DNA of 47,792 bases from Sphingorhabdus sp. (GTDB lineage Bacteria; Pseudomonadota; Alphaproteobacteria; Sphingomonadales; Sphingomonadaceae): assembly GCF_029865925.1 (NCBI RefSeq), contig NZ_JARXAI010000088.1:1-47792 (forward strand), in the 5' to 3' direction. The notes beneath the pieces were generated by a model, which had not been told where the DNA came from, searched no databases, and was given only the letters and a program-made list of their open reading frames with translations. Below are positions 7,942-16,644 of the stretch, in pieces (position 1 is the stretch's first letter; each line of letters begins with the position of its first letter). Made by a program: the position numbers and the translations under genes.

Positions 7942-9549
7942 CTATGATATTGCCGGATATGTCTTCCAGTAATCGCCGAGCGCGCGTTTCAGCGGTTCAA
8001 GATGGGCAGCATATGGTTTCCACTGATCAACGCCATCGCGGTTGATTGGGCGACGGACTTGCTCGCTGGATGCCGTGCGCACCGCGCGTTTGTTTTGATG
8101 GAAATTCAGGCACGTCTCTTCGAACGGAAGGCGCAAAAATTCCAAGAGCGAACGGATTTCACCTTCCGGATTTTCCAACAGTTGCTCGTGGATAACGCGA
8201 TATATAGAGCCTGGCTCGACAGCATCGAAATGCGCCATCAACCGCACATAATCGGCATAATATTGCCCCAAATGGGTAAGGTCATAACTAAACGCCTGCC
8301 CCTTGGCGAAATGCTGCCGGTAATTGGAGAAACAGCAATCCAACGGATGCCGCCGCGCGTCGATGATCTTGGCATTGGGAAGAATGAGGCGGATGAAGGC
8401 GAGATAATTCCAGTTGTTGGGCAGCTTATCGATAAAAAATGGCTTGTCCGTTTTGCGTTGAATGCGCGTGCGTTCCATGAACTCTGCGCCAAGCCTTTCT
8501 AAATCCTCCGCGCTGAAGCCGGCGAGCGCATCAATCCAGTCGGCATCATTGCCTTCGCGCAGCGCCATCGCCGGAATATCGGGCAGTTCCATCGTGCCTT
8601 CCACCATGGAATGGCTGGCGAGAATTTGTTCAATCAATGTAGAACCGGCACGCGGCATGCCCAAAATGAAAATAGGGTCACGCGCAACATGCCCCTGCCC
8701 TGCACGCGATGCCAGAAATTCGGGTGTGCATTGCGCAATGACCCTGTCGACCTTTTGACGGAAGGTTTGAGGGTCATATTTCAACTCAGCATTTCGCAAG
8801 GCGTTTGCGCGTTCATAATGCTTGAAGGCCGGGTCATGCTTGCTGCGTTCTTCCATCGCCTTGCCAAGCGCAAAATGCAGATGATATTCATCCTCCACAT
8901 TAAGGCCGGATGAAGTCAGCGCCTTATCCATCGCGGCGACATCTTCGTCCGAGAAACTCGTGGTTTTCAGATTGGCGAGGCTCCACCAAACTTCGCCCAA
9001 GGTCGGCTCAACCGCAAGTGCGCGGCGATAGGCGGCAACGCTCTCGTCCTGATTGCCAACGGTTTTGAGCATATGGCCATAGCTCATCCACAATTTGGCG
9101 TGGTCGGGAAACCGCGTGGTCAGTTCTTTGTAAAGCGCGATGGCCTCTTCATAACCACCAATCCGACCAAGTGCCGCGGCCTTCAGATTTTGCTGGACCG
9201 GGTTATCGCCCCCGTCAGCCAACACGGCATTGAGATGCTCAAGCGCTTCTGGAAAGCGGTTTTGCTTGTACAATATCGTCGCCAAATTGGCCCGCGCTGC
9301 GCCGAAGTCTGGTGTCAGCTCCAACGCCCGGCGGAGCAAAGCCTCGCTATCCTTCAACCGGCCAACGCGTGCGGCCAGCTCGGCCATCATACGAATGGCC
9401 GCCACATCGGTCGGCGCCTCGCGCAAATGGCCGCGCAATATGGGCTCTGCGTCCTCCAACCTGTTTTCCGAAAGCGCCACGGCGGCCGCCATGAGGTTGG
9501 GGTTGCGCAAGGCGGCTTCAATGGCAGGGCGGGCGGAAGGCTTGTTCAT
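7942..9549 (-). CDS. Tetratricopeptide repeat / sulfotransferase family protein
   Basis: Two-part protein of 535 residues. Residues about 20-200 are TPR repeats (for example LEDAEPILRGHLREAP and YEEAIALYKELTTRFPDH). Residues about 290-530 are a PAPS-dependent sulfotransferase domain. The domain has the 5'-phosphosulfate loop FILGMPRAGSTLIEQILASH (about 294-313) and the 3'-phosphate-binding segment IDARRHPLDCCFSNYRQ. It would transfer sulfate from PAPS to an unknown acceptor. The ATG overlaps the stop of the upstream mocA-like gene (ATGA), placing it last in the xdhC-mocA chain although it has no obvious molybdenum role. This fusion type is frequent in sphingomonads and is often found near TonB receptors. 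Confidence 0.9.
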   Translation of the reverse strand: MNKPSARPAIEAALRNPNLMAAAVALSENRLEDAEPILRGHLREAPTDVAAIRMMAELAARVGRLKDSEALLRRALELTPDFGAARANLATILYKQNRFPEALEHLNAVLADGGDNPVQQNLKAAALGRIGGYEEAIALYKELTTRFPDHAKLWMSYGHMLKTVGNQDESVAAYRRALAVEPTLGEVWWSLANLKTTSFSDEDVAAMDKALTSSGLNVEDEYHLHFALGKAMEERSKHDPAFKHYERANALRNAELKYDPQTFRQKVDRVIAQCTPEFLASRAGQGHVARDPIFILGMPRAGSTLIEQILASHSMVEGTMELPDIPAMALREGNDADWIDALAGFSAEDLERLGAEFMERTRIQRKTDKPFFIDKLPNNWNYLAFIRLILPNAKIIDARRHPLDCCFSNYRQHFAKGQAFSYDLTHLGQYYADYVRLMAHFDAVEPGSIYRVIHEQLLENPEGEIRSLLEFLRLPFEETCLNFHQNKRAVRTASSEQVRRPINRDGVDQWKPYAAHLEPLKRALGDYWKTYPAIS

Positions 9550-10139
9550 GAGGAGCGGTCTAAGCCAAGCGGCGGCGCTTTTGAAGCGGCCAAATCATCT
9601 GGCGTATCTATATCGCGCAAGCTGCCCTCTGGTGCAGCTAATGTGTGCGCGCATGTAAGGATATGCCGCGCACCGGCATCCCCCTCGGTGTCCAGCAAGC
9701 GTGACCAGCTGTCGCGCGGGAAAATGGCGGGCGGCATGGATTGGATCCCGTCAGAGGACGCAAGTATCTCGCCGTCACAGCCCGCAATCAACGCCGCGAC
9801 ATGGGCAAGTTCAACGAATGGCATATCGGCGAGCAGTATCACCAACGCCTGCGCTTCGGTCTGCGCCGCAGCCTCAACCGCAAGATGCAACGAACCCGAT
9901 AGGCCACTTTCAGCGTGCCGATTTTCAGCGATAGTGTAACCCAGCTTCAGATAATGCGGCGTAATCGCTGCGTCCGGTTGGCACACGGCGATATGCGCGG
10001 CTGCACCCAGCTGCCCCATCTGCGCCGCGGCGCGCACGCCAAGCGGCATCCCATCCAGATCGGCCATCAACTTATCCGCACCAAAACGGCGCGCGTTACC
10101 AGCGGCGAGGAGGACGATTGCGACGTCCTTTATGTCCAT
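9546..10139 (-). CDS. mocA: Molybdenum cofactor nucleotidyltransferase, MocA/MobA-like
   Basis: NTP-transferase-like protein of about 197 residues. The nucleotide-binding signature LLAAGNARRFGADKL is at residues about 10-24 and the metal-binding ILLADMPF lies near residue 105. MocA proteins add CMP to molybdopterin-Mo to give the dinucleotide cofactor used by xanthine-oxidase-family enzymes. That matches the molybdenum hydroxylase encoded divergently 1 kb away. The ATG at 10139 shares a base with the xdhC stop (TGATG), so translation is coupled. Cytidylyl rather than guanylyl specificity is inferred from context. Confidence 0.85.
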   Translation of the reverse strand: MDIKDVAIVLLAAGNARRFGADKLMADLDGMPLGVRAAAQMGQLGAAAHIAVCQPDAAITPHYLKLGYTIAENRHAESGLSGSLHLAVEAAAQTEAQALVILLADMPFVELAHVAALIAGCDGEILASSDGIQSMPPAIFPRDSWSRLLDTEGDAGARHILTCAHTLAAPEGSLRDIDTPDDLAASKAPPLGLDRSS

Positions 10140-11077
10140 CAACGCAGGCCCATATTAAACGCGCGGATCATTCCGCCCGCAATCGATAGCGCGATTTCCG
10201 GCGCGCTGATCGCGTTAATCGCAACGCCCGCTGGACCTTCTATCCGCGCAGTTTGGTCCGCACTGACCCCCGCCGCAGATAGCCGCGATAGCCGGGCCTG
10301 ATGCGACCGAACCGAGCCAAGCGCGGCGACATAAGCAGCGGGACTATCCAATGCGGAAATCAGCGCTGGGTCATCAATCTTGGGATCATGGCTCAACGTC
10401 ACAATCGCGCTGCGGCTATCGGGCGCAAAGGCCTTAACCGCTTCGTCGGGCCAGCGGTCATCAAGCCGCACATCGGGGAAACGGTCCGCCGTCAAAAACC
10501 GTCCGCGCGGGTCGCATAAGGTGACATCAATGCCTTGCGAGACAGCAACCGCCGACAGCGCCGCTGCAATCTCCACCGCGCCTACAATCAACAACCGGCG
10601 GGGCGGGTAATAGACGTTTACAAAGCCCTCTGCCGCAGCATCCTGCGCGATCATGCTGCGGCCAGTGGCAAGGTTCGTTACGACGGCCAATGTTGCTCCA
10701 TTGCCCCGCGCATCGACCATGTCGGCAAACAGGCTTTCCGGAAATCCGTCCGCCGACACAGGCTGCACCAGCACTTGAATATCACCGCCACAGGGCAGGC
10801 CTACGTCCCACGCCGCATCATCGGCAACGCCATAGCGGCGCACTATCGCTGGCGCGCCGGCCAAAACCATCTGCGCGCGTTCCAGAACGTCAGCCTCAAC
10901 ACAACCACCCGATACTGACCCTACGAAACGCCCATCGGCATGGACCAGCATATGCGTGCCAACTGGACATGGCGCCGACTTCCACGTTTCGACCACCGTC
11001 GCAATCGCCATAGGCGCGCCAGCCCATTCGATTGCGGCGGCGAGGATACGATCATGATTGGCGCTGCCCGTTTGCAT
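10139..11077 (-). CDS. xdhC: XdhC/CoxI family molybdenum-enzyme maturation protein
   Basis: Protein of 312 residues with the N-terminal CoxI/XdhC domain. Its hallmark GSVSGGCVEADV lies at about 52-63 and CGGDIQVLVQP near 95. A C-terminal Rossmann-like domain follows (PRRLLIVGAVEIAAALS, TLCDPRGRF, AALGSVRSHQARLSRL). XdhC proteins bind the matured molybdenum cofactor, support its sulfuration and insert it into xanthine-oxidase-type enzymes. The gene is divergent from the 2Fe-2S subunit with 69 bp between starts, so one spacer probably drives both halves of the cluster. The ribosome-binding site is weak. Confidence 0.88.
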   Translation of the reverse strand: MQTGSANHDRILAAAIEWAGAPMAIATVVETWKSAPCPVGTHMLVHADGRFVGSVSGGCVEADVLERAQMVLAGAPAIVRRYGVADDAAWDVGLPCGGDIQVLVQPVSADGFPESLFADMVDARGNGATLAVVTNLATGRSMIAQDAAAEGFVNVYYPPRRLLIVGAVEIAAALSAVAVSQGIDVTLCDPRGRFLTADRFPDVRLDDRWPDEAVKAFAPDSRSAIVTLSHDPKIDDPALISALDSPAAYVAALGSVRSHQARLSRLSAAGVSADQTARIEGPAGVAINAISAPEIALSIAGGMIRAFNMGLR

Positions 11078-11146
11078 GGCTAACCGCTAGCAAAGAGGAT
11101 GAAGCGTTGCTATATGAAACGCATCTAAGAGTGGGAGCTTCTTCAC

Positions 11147-11629
11147 ATGGCAATTCAGACGTCAATCAATGGCAAAGCGGTCGCACTGTCCGCAGAGCCC
11201 GATACACCCTTATTGTGGGTTATTCGCGAAGAGCTTGGCCTGACGGGCACAAAATTCGGTTGCGGCGTCGCGGCGTGCGGCGCGTGCACCGTCCATGTTG
11301 ATGGCGAACCCACCCGTTCGTGCAGCGTCCCCGTCAGCGACGTCGCCGGCAAATCGATTACCACCATCGAAGGCCTCAAGTCCGCCGACGGAACGCTGCA
11401 TGCCGTGCAAAAAGCATGGATTTCCTCGCAAGTGCCGCAATGCGGATATTGCCAGTCCGGACAAATCATGGCCGCTGTCGCGCTCATTGAAAAAACGGGC
11501 CGCCCAAGCGACGCGCAAATTGACGAGGCGATGACCAACATCTGTCGCTGCGGCACCTATCCGCGCATTCGCAAGGCGATCCACGCGGCAACTGGGCAAG
11601 CCGCCAAAGCCGCGGAAGGAGCCGTCTGA
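11147..11629 (+). CDS. iorA: (2Fe-2S)-binding small subunit of a molybdenum hydroxylase (IorA-like)
   Basis: Electron-transfer subunit of 160 residues with two [2Fe-2S] clusters. The plant-ferredoxin-type cluster uses C39, C44, C47 and C59. The C-terminal cluster uses C99, C102, C133 and C135 (QCGYCQSGQ and CRCGTYPRI). It passes electrons from the Mo active site of the partner subunit. The gene shares one base with the next gene (TGATG). The two-subunit form without a FAD subunit is typical of isoquinoline 1-oxidoreductase and related membrane or periplasmic enzymes. The physiological substrate is not known and the symbol reflects similarity only. Confidence 0.9.
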   Translation: MAIQTSINGKAVALSAEPDTPLLWVIREELGLTGTKFGCGVAACGACTVHVDGEPTRSCSVPVSDVAGKSITTIEGLKSADGTLHAVQKAWISSQVPQCGYCQSGQIMAAVALIEKTGRPSDAQIDEAMTNICRCGTYPRIRKAIHAATGQAAKAAEGAV

Positions 11630-13869
11630 TGACCGATACCCCTACAGCCGATAGCGCAGCAGCACCCATAAAACGCAAAGGCGTGAAGCGCCGTGCCTTC
11701 CTGATCGGCGGCGTCGCAATTGTGGGCGCTGGCCTGTTCGGCATATCTATCGCCGACAGCAACGCTGCCAAGGACGCCAAGGTGCGCATCGCTGGCAAAG
11801 GCGAGCATGTTTTTGCGACATGGCTGAAAATTGGTGAGGATGACAGCATCACCATTTATTCGCCGCATACCGATATTGGTCAGGGGTCGAACACAGGTCT
11901 TGCGCAAATGCTTGCCGAGGAACTCGATGCCGCATGGGATCAGGTGCGCTTGGTCTCTGCACCTGCGGAACCCTCTTTTGCCAATGTCGGTCTGGGTCGC
12001 GGATTTCTGGGTGAGATGACGGGGCAAGCTGCGATCGTCAATGGCATTCCAGCATCCTTTTTGTCGTTCATCGCACGGCAAATGAACCTTCAGATTACGG
12101 GTGGTTCAACCGCCTTGCGCTTCACGGGGCAGCAGACCTTCCAAAAGGTCGGTGCAGCAACGCGGCTCGCATTGATTGAAACCGCCGCCAAGCGTTTGAA
12201 TGTCCCTGCGGCTGAACTGACCACGCAAGACAGCCGGGTCATCCACGCCAAATCAAGCCGTGCGCTGCGTTATGGCGAGTTGGCAGCCGAAGCTGCGACC
12301 TTGTCACTCGATAATGCGCCAAAGCTTAAGGATCCTGCGCAATATCGCCTGATGCGCCAATCCATGCAGCGCTTAGATATCCCGGCAAAGGTCGATGGTA
12401 CCGCCCAATATGGTATGGATTTCGCGGTGCCGGATATGCGCGTCGCAACAATCATGGCCGCGCCCGTGCGCGGTGGAAAGCTGACGTCAGTCGACACCGC
12501 GCCCGCATTGGCCATCAAGGGCGTCGAAAAAGTCATCAAGCTGGATGACGCGGTTGCCGTGATTGCTAAGGGCTATTGGCCCGCTATTTCGGGCTTGCGC
12601 GCTTTATCGCCCAGCTTCAGCGATGGCGGCAATGCAGGCATTTCAACTGCATCCATTTTTACAGCGCATAACGCACTCATCGCCAAAGGTAAGGCCGATA
12701 ATGAGGCCGGCGAAGGCGATGTAAAGGCTGGGCTCGGTGCCAAGCCGATCGAAGCGAAATATCAGGTCCCGTTCCTCCACCATGCGATGATGGAGCCCTT
12801 TGCGCTCACCGCGCATTTCAAGGACGGCAAGCTCAACATTTGGGGCGGGATGCAAGACCCGTTGGCGACCAAAATGGCGGCGGTCGAAGTGTCCGGTTTG
12901 GATGCCGACAATGTCACCTTCCACCCCATGATCATCGGCGGCAGCTTTGGTCGGCGTTTGCCCATGTATATGGAAATTGTCAGCCAAGTGACGAAGCTTG
13001 CGATGCAATTGCCTTATCCGGTCAAGCTGATCTGGAGCCGTGAGGAAGAAGTCGCGCAAGGCGCCTATCGTCCACAAAGCTCTGCGGTGCTGACGGCATC
13101 GGTGACGGATAAAAAGCGGATTGCCGCATATCAAAACGATTATGCCCAACCCGAAAGCGCAGAGGACGAGACCGTGTTCCCGTACATCTTGCCTGCCGTG
13201 TCTCGTCGGCATTTTGCGCATGTTTCGAACCAGAATACAGGCGCATGGCGTTCGGTAAACTCAACACAGCAAGGCTTTTACAATGAAAGCTTCATGGATG
13301 AACTGGCGCACGCCGCTGGCGAAGATCCCGTTGTTTTCCGCCGCAACCATTTGCAGGCGGGATCGCGGCATCTGCGCGTATTGGACGAAGTCGCCGCGCG
13401 CAGCGGATGGGGCACGCCCGTGCCTGCCGGACGCGGACGCGGCGTTGCGTTGGTTGAAAGCTTCAAAACCATCGTCGCACAGGTCGTTGAAGCCTCGGCA
13501 GGCGAAGACGGCATGCCAAAGGTTCACAAAGTCACAACGGTCGTGGACGCCGGTAGCATCGTGAACCCTGATGCAGCCATGGCACAAATTGAAGGCGGCA
13601 CGATCATGGGCCTGTCTTCTGCCATTGGGGAAGCCATCACGCTCGACAAGGGCGCGGTGCAGCAAAGCAATTTGTCTGATTATCTATTGCTGAAAATGGC
13701 GCAATCGCCGTTGGTGCAGGATATCCACTTCCTGAACAGCGGCGCGGATATGGGCGGCATTGGTGAACCCGGCGTTCCACCAGCGGCGCCGGCCTTGGCC
13801 AATGCGCTGTTCGCGGCGACGGGCAAACGTGTGCGCAACCTGCCAATTATGACGCAGGCGAAGGGGTAA
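11629..13869 (+). CDS. iorB: Molybdopterin-binding subunit of xanthine-oxidase-family hydroxylase (IorB-like), Tat-exported
   Basis: Catalytic subunit of 746 residues. It begins with a twin-arginine signal anchor (KRKGVKRRAFLIGGVAIVGA, residues 15-34), so the complex is probably exported folded with its small subunit. Cofactor-binding landmarks include TDIGQGSNTG near 81-90 and IIGGSFGRRL in the middle. The C-terminal GGIGEPGVPPAAPALANALF contains the catalytic Glu at about 713. It hydroxylates a carbon next to a hetero-atom or an aldehyde, using water as oxygen source. No FAD subunit or cytochrome c partner is adjacent, so the electron acceptor is unclear. The maturation genes xdhC and mocA diverge from the same spacer. 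Confidence 0.9.
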   Translation: MTDTPTADSAAAPIKRKGVKRRAFLIGGVAIVGAGLFGISIADSNAAKDAKVRIAGKGEHVFATWLKIGEDDSITIYSPHTDIGQGSNTGLAQMLAEELDAAWDQVRLVSAPAEPSFANVGLGRGFLGEMTGQAAIVNGIPASFLSFIARQMNLQITGGSTALRFTGQQTFQKVGAATRLALIETAAKRLNVPAAELTTQDSRVIHAKSSRALRYGELAAEAATLSLDNAPKLKDPAQYRLMRQSMQRLDIPAKVDGTAQYGMDFAVPDMRVATIMAAPVRGGKLTSVDTAPALAIKGVEKVIKLDDAVAVIAKGYWPAISGLRALSPSFSDGGNAGISTASIFTAHNALIAKGKADNEAGEGDVKAGLGAKPIEAKYQVPFLHHAMMEPFALTAHFKDGKLNIWGGMQDPLATKMAAVEVSGLDADNVTFHPMIIGGSFGRRLPMYMEIVSQVTKLAMQLPYPVKLIWSREEEVAQGAYRPQSSAVLTASVTDKKRIAAYQNDYAQPESAEDETVFPYILPAVSRRHFAHVSNQNTGAWRSVNSTQQGFYNESFMDELAHAAGEDPVVFRRNHLQAGSRHLRVLDEVAARSGWGTPVPAGRGRGVALVESFKTIVAQVVEASAGEDGMPKVHKVTTVVDAGSIVNPDAAMAQIEGGTIMGLSSAIGEAITLDKGAVQQSNLSDYLLLKMAQSPLVQDIHFLNSGADMGGIGEPGVPPAAPALANALFAATGKRVRNLPIMTQAKG

Positions 13870-13871
13870 TT

Positions 13872-14468
13872 TTGCCGCACGCACGGGTATTGCAACCAAC
13901 CGATAATCTGGAAATCGCCGAGACTTTGGCGCGTGCGTTCCAGAATGAATCGGGCTGGAGCTATGTCATACCCGACCCCCAATTGCGGGCACGGCGACTG
14001 GTGGGCGCGTTCCATTTGTTTTTACGCGACGAACATCGCAAAGGCGCTGTTTTTGGTACTGACGGTATTGAGGCGGTCACCTTATGGCGCGGCCCCGGCC
14101 AAGCGCGCGACAGCATGTTCGACACGGCAAGGAATATCATTCCCTTCGTGCAACAGTTGCGCTTTTCCATTTTCCGCGGGCTTGAAGTCGCCGACTTGAT
14201 TGAAAAGCATCTACCGAAAGAGCCTGTCTGGTATCTGCATTATGCCGGATGCGACCCCGCCTTTCAGGGCAAGGGATTTGGCGGCGCGGCGATCCGCGCA
14301 GGGCTAGAGCGCGCAGATCAAGATGGCCTGCCCGCCTATCTGGAAACCGCCGACGAACATAATATCCCTTTGTACCAAAGCTTTGGCTTTGCCATCAAAC
14401 ATAGCTGGCAAGTCCCCGAAGGCCCCCAATTTTGGGGCATGCAACGCCCCGGCAAAACGCGGCATTAA
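13872..14468 (+). CDS. GNAT family N-acetyltransferase
   Basis: Acetyltransferase of 198 residues. The acetyl-CoA-binding motif is visible as GCDPAFQGKGFGGAAIRAGLERA, followed by the typical end of the fold (LETADEHNIPLYQSFGFAIK). The start is a TTG at 13872 with AAGGGG five bases upstream, and the gene begins 2 bp after the iorB stop, so it is probably translated from the same message. The next in-frame ATG is too far inside the domain. The substrate is unknown. Its place behind a molybdenum hydroxylase suggests a role in the same pathway, but that is inference. Confidence 0.8.
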   Translation: MPHARVLQPTDNLEIAETLARAFQNESGWSYVIPDPQLRARRLVGAFHLFLRDEHRKGAVFGTDGIEAVTLWRGPGQARDSMFDTARNIIPFVQQLRFSIFRGLEVADLIEKHLPKEPVWYLHYAGCDPAFQGKGFGGAAIRAGLERADQDGLPAYLETADEHNIPLYQSFGFAIKHSWQVPEGPQFWGMQRPGKTRH

Positions 14469-14525
14469 GCGAATCATCGCGCGCCCCCTTGCCCTCCATC
14501 CAAAAGCCGCCTAACCCCGCCGAAC

Positions 14526-14700
14526 GCACCAGGTCTGCGCGAGAGCGTGGATAATAGGGAAGCCGGCGGAAATCCGGCGCTGTTCCCGCAACTGTAACCG
14601 GCGAGCTTTTGCTCCAAATGCCACTGGAAAAACGGGTGACCGTGAAACTGGGAAGGCGGGGCAAAAGCAGTGACCCGGGAGCCAGGAGACCTGCCTGATT
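14526..14700 (+). promoter_or_regulatory. Cobalamin riboswitch aptamer
   Basis: This leader has the conserved cobalamin aptamer landmarks. They are a GGAAGCCGGCGGAAATCCGGCGC block at 14558-14580 (P3-P4 region), CCCGCAACTGTAA, and the B12 box GCCAGGAGACCTGCC at 14681-14695. CAGGTC (14530-14535) can pair with GACCTG (14688-14693) to close the aptamer. It sits immediately before btuB, whose family is a classic target. With cobalamin bound, expression of the uptake operon would be lowered. Confidence 0.95.
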
Positions 14701-14747
14701 GCGGTTTGTCCTTTGTGCTTGCGGGACACTGGCGCAATCGGGGTTTT
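14697..14747 (+). terminator. Probable riboswitch expression platform (terminator-like hairpin)
   Basis: Directly after the B12 box, GATTGCG (14697-14703) pairs with CGCAATC (14733-14739). TGTCC (14707-14711) pairs with GGACA (14724-14728) inside the same arm. The hairpin is followed by GGGGTTTT, so it could act as a regulated intrinsic terminator. The btuB ribosome-binding site lies another 40 nt downstream and is not in this hairpin. Confidence 0.55.
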
Positions 14748-14796
14748 CCTCCGCGTGACGACATACTGTTGGACGTCATGCGAAGGAGATAAAACC

Positions 14797-16644
14797 ATGA
14801 CAATGTTAAAAATTACGGCAGCCGCGCTTGCGATGCTGCCGACGAGTGCCTTTGCGCAAACGGCAGAGGATGAAATTGTTGTCACCGCCAGCGGCTTTGA
14901 ACAGCCGCGATCCGAAACCGGCCAAGCCATTGAGATTGTCGGTCGCGACCGGCTTGACCAGTTACAAAGCGCGACAATTACCGATGCCCTGCAGACCGTG
15001 CCGGGGGTGCGCATTGCCACACGCGGCGGCCTTGGCGGCCAAAGCAGTGCCTTCATCCGCGGCGGCAGCAGCGCGCAGACCTTAGTGCTGATCGACGGTG
15101 TCCGGATCAACGATCTCACCAGCCCCAATGGCGCGTTTGACTTTGGCGCATTGATGACGGGCAATATTGGCCGCGTGGAAATCTTGCGTGGGCCAAACTC
15201 AGTCATCTGGGGCAGCCAAGCCATTGGCGGCGTCGTCAACATCCAATCAATTGCGGCGGTGGATGGCCTTGAAGGCCGCATGGGTGCAGAATATGGGGCC
15301 TATGATACCAAGCGGTTGAACGCCAATCTTGCGGGCAGCAGCGGCCGGTTGGAAGGCAGCGTCGGCGGTTCTTTCGTCAACAGCGACGGCATTTCTGCGC
15401 TGGCGGGCGGAACCGAACGCGATGGGTATGACAATCTGACGGGCAATGCGCGGTTGAAGGTGCATGTCGCTGACAATGTCGACCTAGATTTTCGAAGCTA
15501 TTACAACCGCGCCACGGTTGCCTACGACTCGGCCTTTGGCGTCGGTGCCAATGGCCTGCCCGTGTCGCGCAATCGCCAATTTGTAGGATATGTCGGCGCG
15601 AATTTCGACCTGCTTGATGGGCGCCTGCAAAACAGGATTGCCTATACCCGCACAGACATAAAACGCGTTGGCACCGACCCGGTTGTGTTTAGCTTCAACA
15701 ATTTCAACGTGCGCGGCGCAATCGACAGGGCCGAATATCATGCGGCCTTTGACCTGAACGATGCGCTGACTTTAGTGGCGGGCGCGGAATATGAACGCAG
15801 CTTTGCCAGCACCGCGTTTGAGGGCGCGGCCCCTGATGTCGCGCGCAACGATGTGGGTAGCGGCTTTGGTCAAATCATTATGCGCCCTGTCGCTGGCCTG
15901 ACGCTGACAGGAGGCGTGCGGCATGATGTCTATGATGATTATGGCGGGCAGACCAGCTTTGCCGGCAATGCGGCCTTTACCCCAAATGACGGGCGGACGA
16001 TGTTCCGCGCGACCTATGCCGAGGGGTTTCGCGCCCCCACCTTAACTGAAGGGCAGCCGCCTTATGGCAATCCGGACCTCAAACCGGAAACGGCCCGCAA
16101 TTTCGATCTGGGCGTTGAACATCAGTTTCTGGGCAGCAAAGCCCAAATTTTTGCGACCTATTTCAATCGCCGTAGCAATGACCTGATCGCTTTTTCGGCG
16201 ATCAGTTTCCAATCGGAGAATATCGACAAAGTGACGTCAAGGGGGCTTGAGGCCGGGCTGAGCCTGAACCCCACTAACGACATTGATATCCGCGCCAGCT
16301 ACACACTTGTCGACGCCATCAACCGCAGCGTAGGGACCAATTTTGGTAATCGCCAAGCCCTGCGCCCGCAGCATAGCGCCAGCTTGACCGCCGATTGGCA
16401 GACGCCGTTCGGCCTGTCCGTCGGCAGCAGCTTGCTTCTAATCGGCGACAGCTTCGACAATGCCGCAAACAGTTTGCGCCTCAATGGCTATGCGTTAGTC
16501 GGGCTTCGGGCGTCGATGCCACTGACTGACACACTAGAGGTGTATAGCCGCATCGACAATCTGCTTAACGCCGATTACACAGTGGTCGCTGGCTATAACA
16601 GCTTTGGGCGCAATGCGACGATTGGCGTGCGGGCGAAATTCTGA
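14797..16644 (+). CDS. btuB: TonB-dependent vitamin B12 receptor
   Basis: Outer-membrane cobalamin receptor of 615 residues, almost the same length as E. coli BtuB. The ATG at 14797 has GAAGGAG upstream. The signal peptide ends at TSAFA-Q (about 20/21), and the TonB box is DEIVVTASGF. The plug shows DALQTVPGVRI, SAFIRGGSSAQTLVLIDGVRIND and RVEILRGPNSVIWGSQAIGGVVNI, a BtuB-like set. The barrel ends in NATIGVRAKF. The cobalamin riboswitch upstream and btuFCD downstream make the substrate assignment firm. The stop overlaps the btuF start (TGATG). Confidence 0.95.
   Translation: MTMLKITAAALAMLPTSAFAQTAEDEIVVTASGFEQPRSETGQAIEIVGRDRLDQLQSATITDALQTVPGVRIATRGGLGGQSSAFIRGGSSAQTLVLIDGVRINDLTSPNGAFDFGALMTGNIGRVEILRGPNSVIWGSQAIGGVVNIQSIAAVDGLEGRMGAEYGAYDTKRLNANLAGSSGRLEGSVGGSFVNSDGISALAGGTERDGYDNLTGNARLKVHVADNVDLDFRSYYNRATVAYDSAFGVGANGLPVSRNRQFVGYVGANFDLLDGRLQNRIAYTRTDIKRVGTDPVVFSFNNFNVRGAIDRAEYHAAFDLNDALTLVAGAEYERSFASTAFEGAAPDVARNDVGSGFGQIIMRPVAGLTLTGGVRHDVYDDYGGQTSFAGNAAFTPNDGRTMFRATYAEGFRAPTLTEGQPPYGNPDLKPETARNFDLGVEHQFLGSKAQIFATYFNRRSNDLIAFSAISFQSENIDKVTSRGLEAGLSLNPTNDIDIRASYTLVDAINRSVGTNFGNRQALRPQHSASLTADWQTPFGLSVGSSLLLIGDSFDNAANSLRLNGYALVGLRASMPLTDTLEVYSRIDNLLNADYTVVAGYNSFGRNATIGVRAKF

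Noticed and set aside
12643-13221. Minus-strand frame opposite the molybdenum-hydroxylase large subunit
   Set aside because: Shadow of the iorB-like gene; composition is His/Arg-rich as expected for an antisense frame.
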